Assembly: GCF_002086485.1 (NCBI RefSeq)
Contig: NZ_MVHF01000022.1
Span: 52,684-116,683 of the forward strand
Length of the DNA: 64,000 nt
Direction of reading: 5' to 3'
Source of the DNA: Mycobacterium aquaticum
Lineage (GTDB): Bacteria; Actinomycetota; Actinomycetes; Mycobacteriales; Mycobacteriaceae
Shown: positions 51,220 through 59,565 of the stretch, piece by piece
Position numbering within the stretch: position 1 is the first letter of the stretch
Layout: the number at the start of each line of letters is the position of its first letter
Program-made: the position numbers and the translations under genes
The notes under the pieces: generated by a model
The model's input: only the letters and a program-made list of their open reading frames with translations
What the model was told of the DNA's origin: nothing
Databases searched by the model: none

Positions 51220-51981
51220 TCAGTACGCATCGAACGCGAGCTTGATGGCCAAGGCGAAGCCTGCCAAGCCGATCAGCACCCGCAGTGGGGTGCCCGGAGA
51301 GTGCCGTACCACGACGGGCCCCAGCCGGGAACCGATGAGGCAGCCCAACCCGAGCGGCAGCACCGCGGGCCAGTACACGGGCGCCAAGAACACGAAGGCA
51401 AGAGCTGCCACAGAATTGGCGACGCCGAGGATGACGTTCTTGCCCGCGTTGGCGTGCGCGAGGCTGGCACCCCCGGCCCGGAGCAGCAGGGCCAGCAACA
51501 GCACCCCGGCGGCGGCGCCGAAATAGCCGCCGTAGATCGTGATCAGGAAGATCGCTGCGGCTTCCATCGTCACGCGCACGAGGTGATCGCGGTGATCGCC
51601 CAGGCGCGCTTCGCGATGCTCCTTGGGCGGCAACAAGATCGCCACCGACGCGATCCCGATCAGTAGCGGTACCGCCTTCTCGAAACCCTCGGCCGGTGTG
51701 CACAGCAGCAGTGCCGCGCCTGCCGCACCACCGACCATGGCCACCGGCAGGATCCGTTTGATCCACGGACCCTGCCCGGCCAACTCGGGTCGTGAACCCC
51801 ACACCGACCCGATGCCGTTGAACACGAGGGCGACGGTGTTGGTCACGTTGGCCGTCACCGGCGGCAGTCCGATCAGCAGTAGTGCCGGATAGGTGGCTAC
51901 CGACGCGAGGCCCGCGATGCTGCCGGACAAGCCACCGACGACCCCGGCGGCGATGAGTAGTGTGACGTCCCAGAAACTCAT
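51220..51981 (-). CDS. TauE/SafE family sulfite/organosulfonate exporter
   Basis: 253 residues with about eight hydrophobic helices in two halves (LLIAAGVVGGLSGSIAGLAS; ATYPALLLIGLPPVTANVTN, NTVALVFNGIG). TauE/SafE proteins move small anions such as sulfite, sulfoacetate or taurine-derived ions. ATG at 51981 (MSFWDVTLL) chosen; the longer frame upstream runs through the attenuator-like hairpin and is unlikely. Divergent from the LeuA-domain gene. Confidence 0.88.
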   Translation of the reverse strand: MSFWDVTLLIAAGVVGGLSGSIAGLASVATYPALLLIGLPPVTANVTNTVALVFNGIGSVWGSRPELAGQGPWIKRILPVAMVGGAAGAALLLCTPAEGFEKAVPLLIGIASVAILLPPKEHREARLGDHRDHLVRVTMEAAAIFLITIYGGYFGAAAGVLLLALLLRAGGASLAHANAGKNVILGVANSVAALAFVFLAPVYWPAVLPLGLGCLIGSRLGPVVVRHSPGTPLRVLIGLAGFALAIKLAFDAY

Positions 51982-52020
51982 GAGGCGTCCACGCGCGCTG
52001 ACGTTACCGAGCGAAAGTGA

Positions 52021-52057
52021 TTGCGCGACTCCCGGGGGAGCGTCTAGCATCGCCAAC
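52021..52057 (+). promoter_or_regulatory. Promoter of the predicted leader peptide
   Basis: TTGCGC (52021-52026), 18 bp, TAGCAT (52045-52050); seven bases later comes the GTG at 52058, so the transcript would start on that codon (leaderless). Confidence 0.45.
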
Positions 52058-52099
52058 GTGCCAAGGCGACTTGTAGTAGCAACCCGCAGCGGGGTCTGA
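52058..52099 (+). CDS. Predicted 13-residue leader peptide (Leu-Val-Val)
   Basis: GTG-started peptide reading MPRRLVVATRSGV, stop TGA at 52097. Codons 5-7 are CTT GTA GTA, all rare in this GC-rich genome and coding for branched-chain amino acids. The 5' arm of the following hairpin starts at codon 7. No ribosome-binding site is visible, consistent with a leaderless start. It looks like an attenuator leader for the LeuA-domain gene downstream; prediction only. Confidence 0.45.
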   Translation: MPRRLVVATRSGV

Positions 52100-52133
52100 T
52101 CCAGACCGACCCCTCGCTGTGGGTCGTTGCTAC
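52076..52133 (+). promoter_or_regulatory. Long attenuator-like hairpin
   Basis: Outer arms GTAGCAAC/GTTGCTAC (52076-52083, 52126-52133), middle arms CCGCAGCG/CGCTGTGG (one G-U pair), and an inner perfect hairpin GGTCTG-ATC-CAGACC (52093-52107). The inner and outer stems could be controlled by a ribosome on the leader peptide. No U-run follows. It could also be a transcription terminator or a structured RNA on either strand. Confidence 0.55.
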
Positions 52134-52172
52134 TTCGTCGGTCAATTCCTCTGAGCAAGAGAAGACCGGCAC

Positions 52173-52667
52173 ATGTATCCCTCATCGGCAACACCAATGA
52201 CGCACCACCGCCCCGCATTCGCGGCCAGCTTCACCGCGCCGCTGCCGCGTGGCGTGCGCGCCGCCGCGGAGTCAGTGTCCTGGGACGACTTCCTGGCCGA
52301 GTACGCACCCAGTGGGGGACCGCTGCGCATGGGGCAGTGGAGCTGCACCGACGCCGCTCGCCCGGGACGCAGGCTGGGGCCGCAGAGTCGCGGCTATCAG
52401 GCCACCCTCGCCTTCGGCGACACCGTCAGCACGTCACGGGCGGCGGCCAGTGGTCCGATCGCCGCGCTGACCGCGATGCTGCACGACCGCGGCATCGCCC
52501 TCGAGACCACGTCGTTTCACCAGCTACCGACCGGCGGACGCACCGCTACCTTCCTGCAGGGCAGCGACGGATCCCGCAGCATGTGGGCGATGGGCCTCGA
52601 CGCCGATCCGGAGCTGTCGGCGTTGCGTGCCGTCATCGCGTGTGTGAACCGGTTGATGAGCGCCTGA
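52173..52667 (+). CDS. Stand-alone LeuA allosteric (dimerisation) domain protein
   Basis: 164 residues. The region from about residue 65 matches the regulatory domain of 2-isopropylmalate synthase: AAASGPIAALTAMLHDRGIA, TTSFHQLPTGGRTATFLQGS, and the end MWAMGLDADPELSALRAVIA with CVNRLMSA. The catalytic TIM barrel is absent. It may bind leucine and modulate LeuA by mixed assembly, or be an amino-acid sensor. N-terminal 60 residues are unassigned (VSWDDFLAEYAPSGGPLRMG). An ATG eight codons later is an alternative start. Preceded by the leader peptide and hairpin. Confidence 0.75.
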   Translation: MYPSSATPMTHHRPAFAASFTAPLPRGVRAAAESVSWDDFLAEYAPSGGPLRMGQWSCTDAARPGRRLGPQSRGYQATLAFGDTVSTSRAAASGPIAALTAMLHDRGIALETTSFHQLPTGGRTATFLQGSDGSRSMWAMGLDADPELSALRAVIACVNRLMSA

Positions 52668-52682
52668 ACCCGCAGGCAGCTG

Positions 52683-54164
52683 TCAGCGGATCGGACGCAG
52701 CACGATCGGCATGCCGTCGACCGGCACGGCCATACCGCCGTAGTCGTACCACGGCTGATAGCCCGGATGCGCCAACTCCAGGCGGTACCGACGCATGAGC
52801 CGGTGCATGACGGTCTTGATCTCCAGCTGGCCGAACACCATGCCGATGCACTTGTGTGCACCACCGCCGAACGGGGCGAACGCGTAGCGGTGCTTCTTGT
52901 GCTCGCTGCGCGGCTCGGCGAAGCGGTCGGGGTCGAAACGTTCTGGATCCGTCCACAACTCGGGCAACCGGTGGTTGATCGCAGGCCAGGTGACCACATC
53001 CGTGCCGGCCGGTATGTAGTAGCCGAGGATCTCGGTGTCGCGCACGGCGCGCCGGAAGTTGAACCCCAGGGGCGTCTGCATCCGTAGCGCCTCGTTGATC
53101 ACCAGGTCGTAGGTCTCGAGCTTCTCCAGCGCCTCGATGTCCAGCGGCGCATCACCGATGCGTTCGGACTCCTCGCGCAGCTTGTCCTGCCACTGCGGGT
53201 TGGCCGCAAGGTGGTAGGCCATAGTGGTCAGCGTCGATGTGGTGGTGTCGTGCGCGGCCATCATCAAGAAGATCATGTGCGCGATGATCTGGTCGTCGGT
53301 GAAGCTCCGGCCGTCCTCGTCCTCTGCATGACAGAGCACGCTGAACATGTCGGAGCCCTCCGACCGGCGCTTCTCCGCGATCCGACCGGCGAAGTAGTCC
53401 TCGAGAGTTTTGCGGGCCTGGATGCCGCGCCACCACGACAGCGGCGGAACGGGGGTGCGCACGATCGCGTTGCCGGCCCGGGTTGTGGTGGTGAAGGCCT
53501 GGTTGATGGTGGTGACGAGCTTGTGGTCGGTACCCGCCGGGTGGCCCATGAAGACCTCGGAGGCGATGTCGAGGGTCAGCTCTTTGGCCGCCGGGTGGAA
53601 CAGGAACCGCGGGTCGTTGGCCACCCAGTCGTTGGCCAACACCTGAGTCGCCACCGAATCGATGTGCGAGACGTAGCCGGTGAGCTTGGTGCGTGTGAAG
53701 GCTTCCTGCATGATCCGGCGGTGAAACATGTGCTCGTCAAAATCCAAGAGCATCAATCCGCCCTCGAAGAACGGCCCGATGACGGGGTCCCACGCGCGCT
53801 GGGAGAAGTCCTTGTTGCGATTGGAGAACACCGTCTGCGTGGCATCGGGGCCCAGCGCCATCACCTGTGACAAGGCAGGGGTGTGTGCGTAGTAGACCGG
53901 GCCGTGCTTGCGGTACAGCTCAAGGATGTACTCCGGACCGCCGCGGAAGATCTCGATCATATGGCCGATGATCGGCAGGCCGGAGTCGCCCAGGATCGGC
54001 TTGAGGTCGCTGCCCGCCGGTGGCTCGGCGAAGACGAACTGGTCCCAGTCCTTCTCCTTCAGGCGCTTCTCCACGGCGGCCATGCCCGGCAGCGTGTTGG
54101 GTGTCGGTGTGAAGCGTCGCTTTGCCTGATCTAGGAGATAGTGCGGGGTGCTGATCGTTGCCAT
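52683..54164 (-). CDS. cyp136: Cytochrome P450, CYP136 type
   Basis: 493 residues, longer than most bacterial P450s because of a ~70-residue N-terminal extension. I-helix MAAHDTTTSTLTTM, ExxR in INEALRMQTP, heme loop APFGGGAHKCIGMVFGQLE. The eukaryote-like heme loop and the position beside a TetR and SDR match M. tuberculosis CYP136 (Rv3059). Substrate not established. ATG at 54164 has GGAGCGG upstream. Divergent from TetR with an 18-bp palindrome between. Confidence 0.9.
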   Translation of the reverse strand: MATISTPHYLLDQAKRRFTPTPNTLPGMAAVEKRLKEKDWDQFVFAEPPAGSDLKPILGDSGLPIIGHMIEIFRGGPEYILELYRKHGPVYYAHTPALSQVMALGPDATQTVFSNRNKDFSQRAWDPVIGPFFEGGLMLLDFDEHMFHRRIMQEAFTRTKLTGYVSHIDSVATQVLANDWVANDPRFLFHPAAKELTLDIASEVFMGHPAGTDHKLVTTINQAFTTTTRAGNAIVRTPVPPLSWWRGIQARKTLEDYFAGRIAEKRRSEGSDMFSVLCHAEDEDGRSFTDDQIIAHMIFLMMAAHDTTTSTLTTMAYHLAANPQWQDKLREESERIGDAPLDIEALEKLETYDLVINEALRMQTPLGFNFRRAVRDTEILGYYIPAGTDVVTWPAINHRLPELWTDPERFDPDRFAEPRSEHKKHRYAFAPFGGGAHKCIGMVFGQLEIKTVMHRLMRRYRLELAHPGYQPWYDYGGMAVPVDGMPIVLRPIR

Positions 54165-54237
54165 GAACCGCTCCTGAGGCCGCTGAAACTGACAATGTGT
54201 GGTCGATGTCACCACCTGAGGCCATCCTGGCTGTCAG

Positions 54238-54255
54238 ACTTGACGCATGTCAAGT
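54238..54255. promoter_or_regulatory. Perfect TetR operator between cyp136 and tetR
   Basis: 18-bp palindrome ACTTGAC-GCAT-GTCAAGT, 38 bp before the TetR start and 74 bp before cyp136; probable binding site of that TetR protein. Confidence 0.65.
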
Positions 54256-54292
54256 TTTGTTCTGGCCTGTCGCAATGCGAAGGTCTAGTGCC

Positions 54293-54934
54293 ATGACCGC
54301 CGAACAGGTCCCGGAGGACAGCAACGAAGGCCCGGTGCGGCGCAGCCGCGGTGACCGGCAGCGCGACGCCATCGTCAAGGCTGTTCGGGAGCTGCTCGAA
54401 GAACAGTCGTTCGCCGATCTGTCCGTCAGCGCGATCAGCGAACGCGCCGGGGTGGCCCGCTCGGGTTTCTACTTCTACTTCGACACCAAGTACGCGGTCC
54501 TCGCGGTGATCGTGGCCGAAGCCATGGAGCAGCTCGACCAACTCACGCACAATTACGCCCCCCGCGAACCCGACGAGGAGCCTGCGGCCTTCGCCAAGCG
54601 GATGGTGGGCAATGCTGCCCTGGTATTCGCCACCAACGACCCGATCATGTCGGCCTGCACCATCGCGCAGAACACCGATGCGCAGATCCGCGAGCTGATG
54701 AACGACTTCGAGGACGGGGTGATCGCCAAGATCGTCGGCCTGATCGAGCAGGACAGTGGGGCCCGCCCGATCTCCGACGACCTCTCCGGGCTGGTGCGCA
54801 TGCTGGTGGCCACCACCGCGATGACGCTGTCTCACGACCCGGCGTTCATCGGCCGCGGTGAAGACCCGCAGCGCGCGATCGACGTGCTGGAACGCCTGTG
54901 GCTCAATGCCCTGTGGGGTGGCCAGGTTCGTTAG
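54293..54934 (+). CDS. TetR-family regulator of cyp136 locus
   Basis: 213 residues from ATG 54293. HTH at about 40-75 (LSVSAISERAGVARSGFYFY, FDTKYAVL) and an EthR-like helical ligand domain. Corresponds in position to M. tuberculosis Rv3058c. It faces cyp136 across a perfect palindrome and is followed 22 bp later by an SDR gene; all three probably form one regulon responding to a lipid-like ligand. Confidence 0.9.
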   Translation: MTAEQVPEDSNEGPVRRSRGDRQRDAIVKAVRELLEEQSFADLSVSAISERAGVARSGFYFYFDTKYAVLAVIVAEAMEQLDQLTHNYAPREPDEEPAAFAKRMVGNAALVFATNDPIMSACTIAQNTDAQIRELMNDFEDGVIAKIVGLIEQDSGARPISDDLSGLVRMLVATTAMTLSHDPAFIGRGEDPQRAIDVLERLWLNALWGGQVR

Positions 54935-54956
54935 CCGTCCCGGTATGGTCACCGCT

Positions 54957-55811
54957 ATGGCGCAGGGGAGCGACTTTCGGGGGAAACGCTGCTTCATCAC
55001 GGGGGCGGCAAGCGGTATCGGGCGGGCCACTGCGCTCGCGCTGGCGGCGCAGGGCGCTGAACTGTATCTGACCGATCGCGACGGCGATGGTCTGGCGCAG
55101 ACGGTGGCTGACGCGCAGGCGCTCGGCGCGCAGGTGCCTGCGCATCGCGCACTGGACATCTCGGACTACGACCAGGTCGCCGCGTTCGCGGCCGACATCC
55201 ACGCCGCGCACCCCGCGATGGACGTGGTGATGAACATCGCCGGCATCTCGGCGTGGGGCACCGTCGATCAGCTCACCCATCAGCATTGGCGCTCGATGAT
55301 CGACGTCAACCTCATGGGTCCGATCCATGTCATCGAGACATTCGTGCCGCCGATGGTCGCCGCCCGAAGGGGTGGTCAGCTGGTGAACGTCTCCTCGGCC
55401 GCCGGCATCGTGGCCCTGCCCTGGCATAGTGCCTACAGTGCCAGCAAGTACGGGCTGCGCGGACTCAGCGAGGTGCTTCGGTTCGACCTGGCCCGGCACC
55501 GCATCGGGGTGTCGGTGGTGGTGCCGGGTGCGGTGAAAACCGGGCTGGTGCAGACGGTTCAGATCGCCGGCGTCGACCGCGACGACCCGGACGTGCAGAA
55601 GTGGGTGGACCGGTTCGCCGGGCACGCCGTGTCCCCGGAGAAGGCGGCCGCCAAGATCCTGGCCGGCGTGCGACGCAACCGGTTCCTGATCTACACCTCA
55701 GCCGACATCCGCGCGCTGTACGCCTTCAAACGTGTCGCGTGGTGGCCTTACAGCGTGGCGATGCGCCAGGCGAACGTGCTGTTCACCCGGGCGCTGCGAC
55801 CCCGCCGCTGA
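54957..55811 (+). CDS. Short-chain dehydrogenase/reductase (Rv3057c-like)
   Basis: 284 residues. Cofactor loop TGAASGIGRATALAL, NIAGISAWG, Ser in VNVSSAAGIV and Tyr/Lys in YSASKYGLRG; basic C-terminal tail after KRVAWWPYSV suggests membrane contact. An ATG four codons upstream (54945) is an alternative start; neither has a strong ribosome-binding site. Position next to TetR and CYP136 as in M. tuberculosis suggests it oxidises the P450 product. Confidence 0.88.
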   Translation: MAQGSDFRGKRCFITGAASGIGRATALALAAQGAELYLTDRDGDGLAQTVADAQALGAQVPAHRALDISDYDQVAAFAADIHAAHPAMDVVMNIAGISAWGTVDQLTHQHWRSMIDVNLMGPIHVIETFVPPMVAARRGGQLVNVSSAAGIVALPWHSAYSASKYGLRGLSEVLRFDLARHRIGVSVVVPGAVKTGLVQTVQIAGVDRDDPDVQKWVDRFAGHAVSPEKAAAKILAGVRRNRFLIYTSADIRALYAFKRVAWWPYSVAMRQANVLFTRALRPRR

Positions 55812-55943
55812 TCATTTCGCCGCCCGGGGAAGGCCCAGCGCGTCGGCCACGCCGTCTGCTGCGGTGAGCTTGCGGGTTCTCCTCGACTCGTGGGCGCAGG
55901 ACGGCATCAGGTAAACCCACTGAGGTGAACCGTCGGTGTGCAC
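55812..55943 (-). CDS. Possible 43-residue small protein
   Basis: Open frame filling the gap between the convergent SDR stop and the AAA-ATPase gene. Product: MHTDGSPQWVYLMPSCAHES, then a basic RRTRKL stretch and TAADGVADALGLPRAAK. Its GTG is 20 bp after the ATPase stop, and its stop abuts the SDR stop exactly. No good ribosome-binding site. The balanced composition and tight packing favour a real gene; I know no family for it. Confidence 0.4.
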   Translation of the reverse strand: MHTDGSPQWVYLMPSCAHESRRTRKLTAADGVADALGLPRAAK

Positions 55944-55963
55944 CGGGCGAACGGCCCTCGGGC

Positions 55964-57136
55964 TCAGCGATTTCCCCAGTGCCAGGCCGGTGTGTTCAGC
56001 AGGCCCAAACCGGCGACTTTCGTTTCACCCCAATGCTTGTAGAGCTCCACTTCGATGGCGCAGCCGCGGTCCTCATCGGCGACCGGTGTGGTGTCGAGGA
56101 ATTCCAGCAGGGCCCGGGAGTGCGTGACCACCACCACCTGCGTCTGGGTGGCGGCGGTGGCGATCAGGGTGGCCAAGGGCCGTACCAGATCCGGGTGCAG
56201 TGACGTCTCCGGTTCGTTGAGCACCATGAGGGAAGGCGGTCTTGGACTCAACAAGGCTGCCGCCCACAACAGGAAACGCAGTGTGCCGTCGGACAATTCG
56301 GCGGCGCGCAGGGGCCGCAACATGCCACGTTGGTGCAGTTGCAGATCGAAGAGTCCGTCGTTGACGGCGACCGAGACGGTGGCGCCGTCGAACGCGTCGG
56401 CCACCGCGCGGGCCAGGTCGTCGAGCCCGGCCTCGATGATGGTCTGGGTGGCTGCGGCCAGGTCGGCTCCGTCGTCGGAGAGCACCGGCGTGCGGGTGCC
56501 CACCTGCGGTTGGCGCGCCGGGGCGCCGGCGTCGACGCGGAAGCCGTCGTAGAAGCGCCAGTCGCGCAGCCGTTCGGAGACCGCGGACAGCTCCGGCAGG
56601 GCGTGGGGGTGAGCGTATTCGGCGAGCACGCTGCGGTAGGACGGCAGCGATCGGCTCAGTTCGTCGAAGCCCCGACCGGATTCGGCGGCCGCCTCGGCAT
56701 ACTCGCGGGTGCGACGAACCAGTGCCGAGCTTGGCCGCAATACCGGACCGGCGAAGACCATCTCGCGCTTGATCTCGGGATCCAGGGCGAACGCCGTCGG
56801 CCCGGTGCCCGCCATCTGCGGCAGGCCGAGGTCGACCAGATAGCCGAAATCGTCTGAAGCGAAACCTAGTTCGAGTGAAACCGGACGGGTACGGGTGGTG
56901 CCCTGGGCCTCCTCGGCCGGCTGCTCCGGCCCGGCCCACAGCACCGATTGCAATCCGCCCTCTCGCGCCAGCGACCCGATCACCCGGCCGCGTCCGCAAT
57001 CGGCCAGCAATCGCAGCGCCCGGTAGAGCGACGACTTGCCCGTGCCGTTGGCGCCGGTGACGACGGTGAGATCGGTCAGCGGCAGCGTCACGTCGCGCAG
57101 TGACCGGTAGCCCCGGACGGCGATGGTCTGCAGCAT
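55964..57136 (-). CDS. RecF/OLD-like AAA ATPase
   Basis: 390 residues, SMC/RecF-type ATPase. Walker A GANGTGKSSLYRAL (~28-41), signature-like ELSDGTLRFLLWAAALLS, Walker B LMVLNEPETSLHPDL, and a switch His in VVVTHSRALLEFL. The middle ~150 residues are a divergent lid domain. No nuclease (TOPRIM) domain. Begins 9 bp after dinB2 and shares its operon, so a role in DNA repair or replication stress is plausible. Confidence 0.85.
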   Translation of the reverse strand: MLQTIAVRGYRSLRDVTLPLTDLTVVTGANGTGKSSLYRALRLLADCGRGRVIGSLAREGGLQSVLWAGPEQPAEEAQGTTRTRPVSLELGFASDDFGYLVDLGLPQMAGTGPTAFALDPEIKREMVFAGPVLRPSSALVRRTREYAEAAAESGRGFDELSRSLPSYRSVLAEYAHPHALPELSAVSERLRDWRFYDGFRVDAGAPARQPQVGTRTPVLSDDGADLAAATQTIIEAGLDDLARAVADAFDGATVSVAVNDGLFDLQLHQRGMLRPLRAAELSDGTLRFLLWAAALLSPRPPSLMVLNEPETSLHPDLVRPLATLIATAATQTQVVVVTHSRALLEFLDTTPVADEDRGCAIEVELYKHWGETKVAGLGLLNTPAWHWGNR

Positions 57137-57145
57137 GCGACCAGG

Positions 57146-58237
57146 TTATTGACCAGGTCCGACACCGGCGTCGGCGCCGGGAGGCATGGCCAATTCGAGC
57201 CGCACGCCGAGCAGCCGGATCGGCCGGTCGAGTTCGAACAGATCGAGCACGGCAAGGGCGGTATCGGCGATCACCTCGGCGTCGGTGCCCGGTTGCGACA
57301 GCTTCCGGATCTTGGTGCGCGTGTAGAAGGTGTTGGTGCGCACGGTCACGGCGACCCGGGTGACCACGCGGTCCTGTTCGACCACCTCGGTCAGGGTGCG
57401 CAGGCTCAGGTCCCGCACCGCCGCGTCGATCTCGGTGCGGTCGGTGAGATCGTGGGCGAAGGTGATGACGTGACTACGCGACCGCGGTACCCATGGTTCG
57501 GCGCTGACCTCGGTGTCACCACCGCCCTTGGCCAGCAACAGGATCCACAGGCCGGTGGTAGGCCCGAACGTCGAGGTGAGCAGCTCGGCGTCGGTGGCGG
57601 CCAGTTGGGCGACCGTCGTGATACCAAGCGTGGCAAGCTTTTTGGTGGTCTTCGGCCCGACACCCCACAGCGCGTCGGGTGGCCGGTCACCCATCACGTC
57701 CATCCAGCTGTCCGCCGTGAGCCAGTACACGCCTGGGGCCTGGTCTGCTCCTCGCGTGCGCGTCGGTTTGGCCAGGCCGGTGGCGATCTTGGCCCGCTGC
57801 TTGTTGTCGCTGATGCCCACCGAGCACGACAGCCCGGTCTCGGCGGCCACCACTGTGCGGATGCGTTCGGCCAACTCGACGGGATCGACCGACTCGTCGG
57901 TACCCAGGTACGCCTCGTCCCAGCCCCAGACCTCCAGCGGGTGGCCGAGATCTCGCAGCAGGCCCATCACCTGCTCGGACGCTTCGTCATACGCGGCGGG
58001 GTCGGACGGCAGGAAGGTGGCGTCGGGACACTTGCGGGCCGCGGTTCGCAATGGCATGCCGGCGTGCACACCGAACTCCCGGGCCTGATACGACGCACAG
58101 GTGACGACCTTGCGGGGTTCGGTGGGATCGCCGTTGCCGCCGACGATGACCGGAAGGCCGACCAGTTCGGGATGCCGCCGCAATTCCACCGACGCCAGGA
58201 ACTGGTCGAGGTCGACGTGAAGAATCCAGCCGGTCAT
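57146..58237 (-). CDS. dinB2: Y-family DNA polymerase DinB2 (DNA polymerase IV-like)
   Basis: 363 residues. Metal ligands Asp9 in HVDLDQFLASVE and Asp-Glu in VWGWDEAYLG; helix-hairpin-helix GVGPKTTKKLATLGI; little-finger domain to the end. The residue after DLDQF is Leu14, where most Y-family enzymes carry an aromatic steric gate; this matches mycobacterial DinB2, which is known to use ribonucleotides readily. No beta-clamp motif is obvious at the C-terminus. Second gene of TetR-dinB2-ATPase. Confidence 0.93.
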   Translation of the reverse strand: MTGWILHVDLDQFLASVELRRHPELVGLPVIVGGNGDPTEPRKVVTCASYQAREFGVHAGMPLRTAARKCPDATFLPSDPAAYDEASEQVMGLLRDLGHPLEVWGWDEAYLGTDESVDPVELAERIRTVVAAETGLSCSVGISDNKQRAKIATGLAKPTRTRGADQAPGVYWLTADSWMDVMGDRPPDALWGVGPKTTKKLATLGITTVAQLAATDAELLTSTFGPTTGLWILLLAKGGGDTEVSAEPWVPRSRSHVITFAHDLTDRTEIDAAVRDLSLRTLTEVVEQDRVVTRVAVTVRTNTFYTRTKIRKLSQPGTDAEVIADTALAVLDLFELDRPIRLLGVRLELAMPPGADAGVGPGQ

Positions 58238-58241
58238 CGCG

Positions 58242-58850
58242 CTAGCAGCCGCACAGTTTGCGAGCGGTCGCCTCCCATGCCGCGCCGAGCTCGTCGAGGG
58301 TCCGGCCGCGGTCGTTGAGCTGGTGTGCCACGTAGTCGGCGTCCAGCAGCGCGATCAACGCATCGGCCTGAGCATCGAGATCGCCTGTGGTGTTGGCGGT
58401 TTCGAGCAGCATCCGGACATGTGCGCGGTGCAACATGGCCGGACCTGCGAAGCGGGTCTGGGGATCGCGGGCCGCGTCGGACAACAGAGCGTGGTGGCAG
58501 TGCACGAACCGCAGCCGGTCGCGGCCGTAGGCGAGCAGGCGTTCCAGCGGAGGTGCGCCGGGGCCGAGTGGGGGAGGCCCGAACATGAACGCTTCCTGTT
58601 CGACCTTCTCGTCCTCGTCGAGCAGGACCATCATCAGCCCGGCGCGGCTGCCGAACCGGCGGAACAATGTTCCCTTGCCAACCCCGGCGGCGACCGCGAT
58701 ATCGTCGGTACTCACGGCGTCGGGTCCGCGTTCCGCGATGAGGCGGCGGGCGGCGTCGAGCAGGAGTTCGCGGTTGCGGGCGGCATCGCCCCGTTCGGCC
58801 GGCGTCGCATCGGTGACCGCGAGCCTGGCACGCCGGTCAGAAGCAGTCAC
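58242..58850 (-). CDS. TetR-family regulator upstream of dinB2
   Basis: 202 residues; HTH at about 45-70 (VSTDDIAVAAGVGKGTLFRR, FGSRAGL), ligand domain ending ARKLCGC with two Cys at the C-terminus that might form a redox switch. GTG start at 58850. Corresponds to Rv3055. Four bp separate it from dinB2, so it leads the operon and probably autoregulates. Divergent from the FMN reductase gene. Confidence 0.9.
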   Translation of the reverse strand: MTASDRRARLAVTDATPAERGDAARNRELLLDAARRLIAERGPDAVSTDDIAVAAGVGKGTLFRRFGSRAGLMMVLLDEDEKVEQEAFMFGPPPLGPGAPPLERLLAYGRDRLRFVHCHHALLSDAARDPQTRFAGPAMLHRAHVRMLLETANTTGDLDAQADALIALLDADYVAHQLNDRGRTLDELGAAWEATARKLCGC

Positions 58851-58946
58851 CTTTGAACTTTAACTCAGGCGGAATTAATCGGACCACAGTCCGGTTACTC
58901 TGGGCGAAGATCGGGTCAGACGACATAGGACACAGGGAGAAGGAAC

Positions 58947-59489
58947 ATGGCCGATATCAAGGTTCTCGTACTGGTGGGCAGCCTGCGGGCGGCGTCGACC
59001 AACCGGCAACTCGCCGAACTCGCCGTCGAGGCCGCGCCGGACGGCGTGGACCTGCGGATCTTCGATCAGCTGGGGGAGCTGCCGTTCTACAACGAAGACA
59101 TCGACGGTGACGATGTGGCCGAGTCGGTCACGGCGCTGCGCAGCGCGGCCGCCGGGGCCGACGCCGCTCTCGTCGTCACGCCCGAATACAACGGAAGCAT
59201 CCCGGGTGTCCTGAAGAACGCCATCGACTGGCTGTCGCGGCCCTACGGCAACGGTGCGCTCAAGGACAAGCCGCTGGCTGTGGTCGGTACGGCGCTGGGA
59301 CAGTACGGCGGGGTGTGGGCGCACGACGAAACCCGCAAGTCGTTCGGCATCGCCGGGCCCCGGGTCGTCGAAGACCTCAAGCTGTCACTGCCGGCCAAGG
59401 CTCTGGATGGGCGCCACCCCCGGGAGAACGATGAGGTCGCCGCGACCGTGCGCGACATCGTGGGCAAGCTCGCTGCCGAGGTGAACTGA
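58947..59489 (+). CDS. NADPH-dependent FMN reductase family protein
   Basis: 180 residues, flavodoxin-like fold: LVGSLRAASTNRQLAELAVE (phosphate loop) and TPEYNGSIPGVLKNAIDWLS (the flavin-binding PEYNGS motif). It reduces FMN, quinones or azo compounds with NAD(P)H. GGAGAAGGAA site. Corresponds to Rv3054c next to nrdH; it may supply reduced flavin to NrdI, but this is inference. Confidence 0.9.
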   Translation: MADIKVLVLVGSLRAASTNRQLAELAVEAAPDGVDLRIFDQLGELPFYNEDIDGDDVAESVTALRSAAAGADAALVVTPEYNGSIPGVLKNAIDWLSRPYGNGALKDKPLAVVGTALGQYGGVWAHDETRKSFGIAGPRVVEDLKLSLPAKALDGRHPRENDEVAATVRDIVGKLAAEVN

Positions 59490-59538
59490 GCGGGCGCATC
59501 TGCGTCGGCTCCGCTGAGCCGGCACGTTCGATACCAGG

Positions 59539-59565
59539 GCTGGGGCCGACCATGTCGGCCCCAGC
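59539..59565 (+). terminator. Terminator after the FMN reductase gene
   Basis: Perfect 12-bp hairpin GCTGGGGCCGAC-CAT-GTCGGCCCCAGC followed by TTCGTTGTT; 50 bp after the stop. Confidence 0.75.

Noticed and set aside
52076..52133. tRNA-like folded element
   Set aside because: The arms are long and nested, with no anticodon loop, T-loop GTTCRA or CCA-type acceptor; an attenuator-like hairpin fits better.
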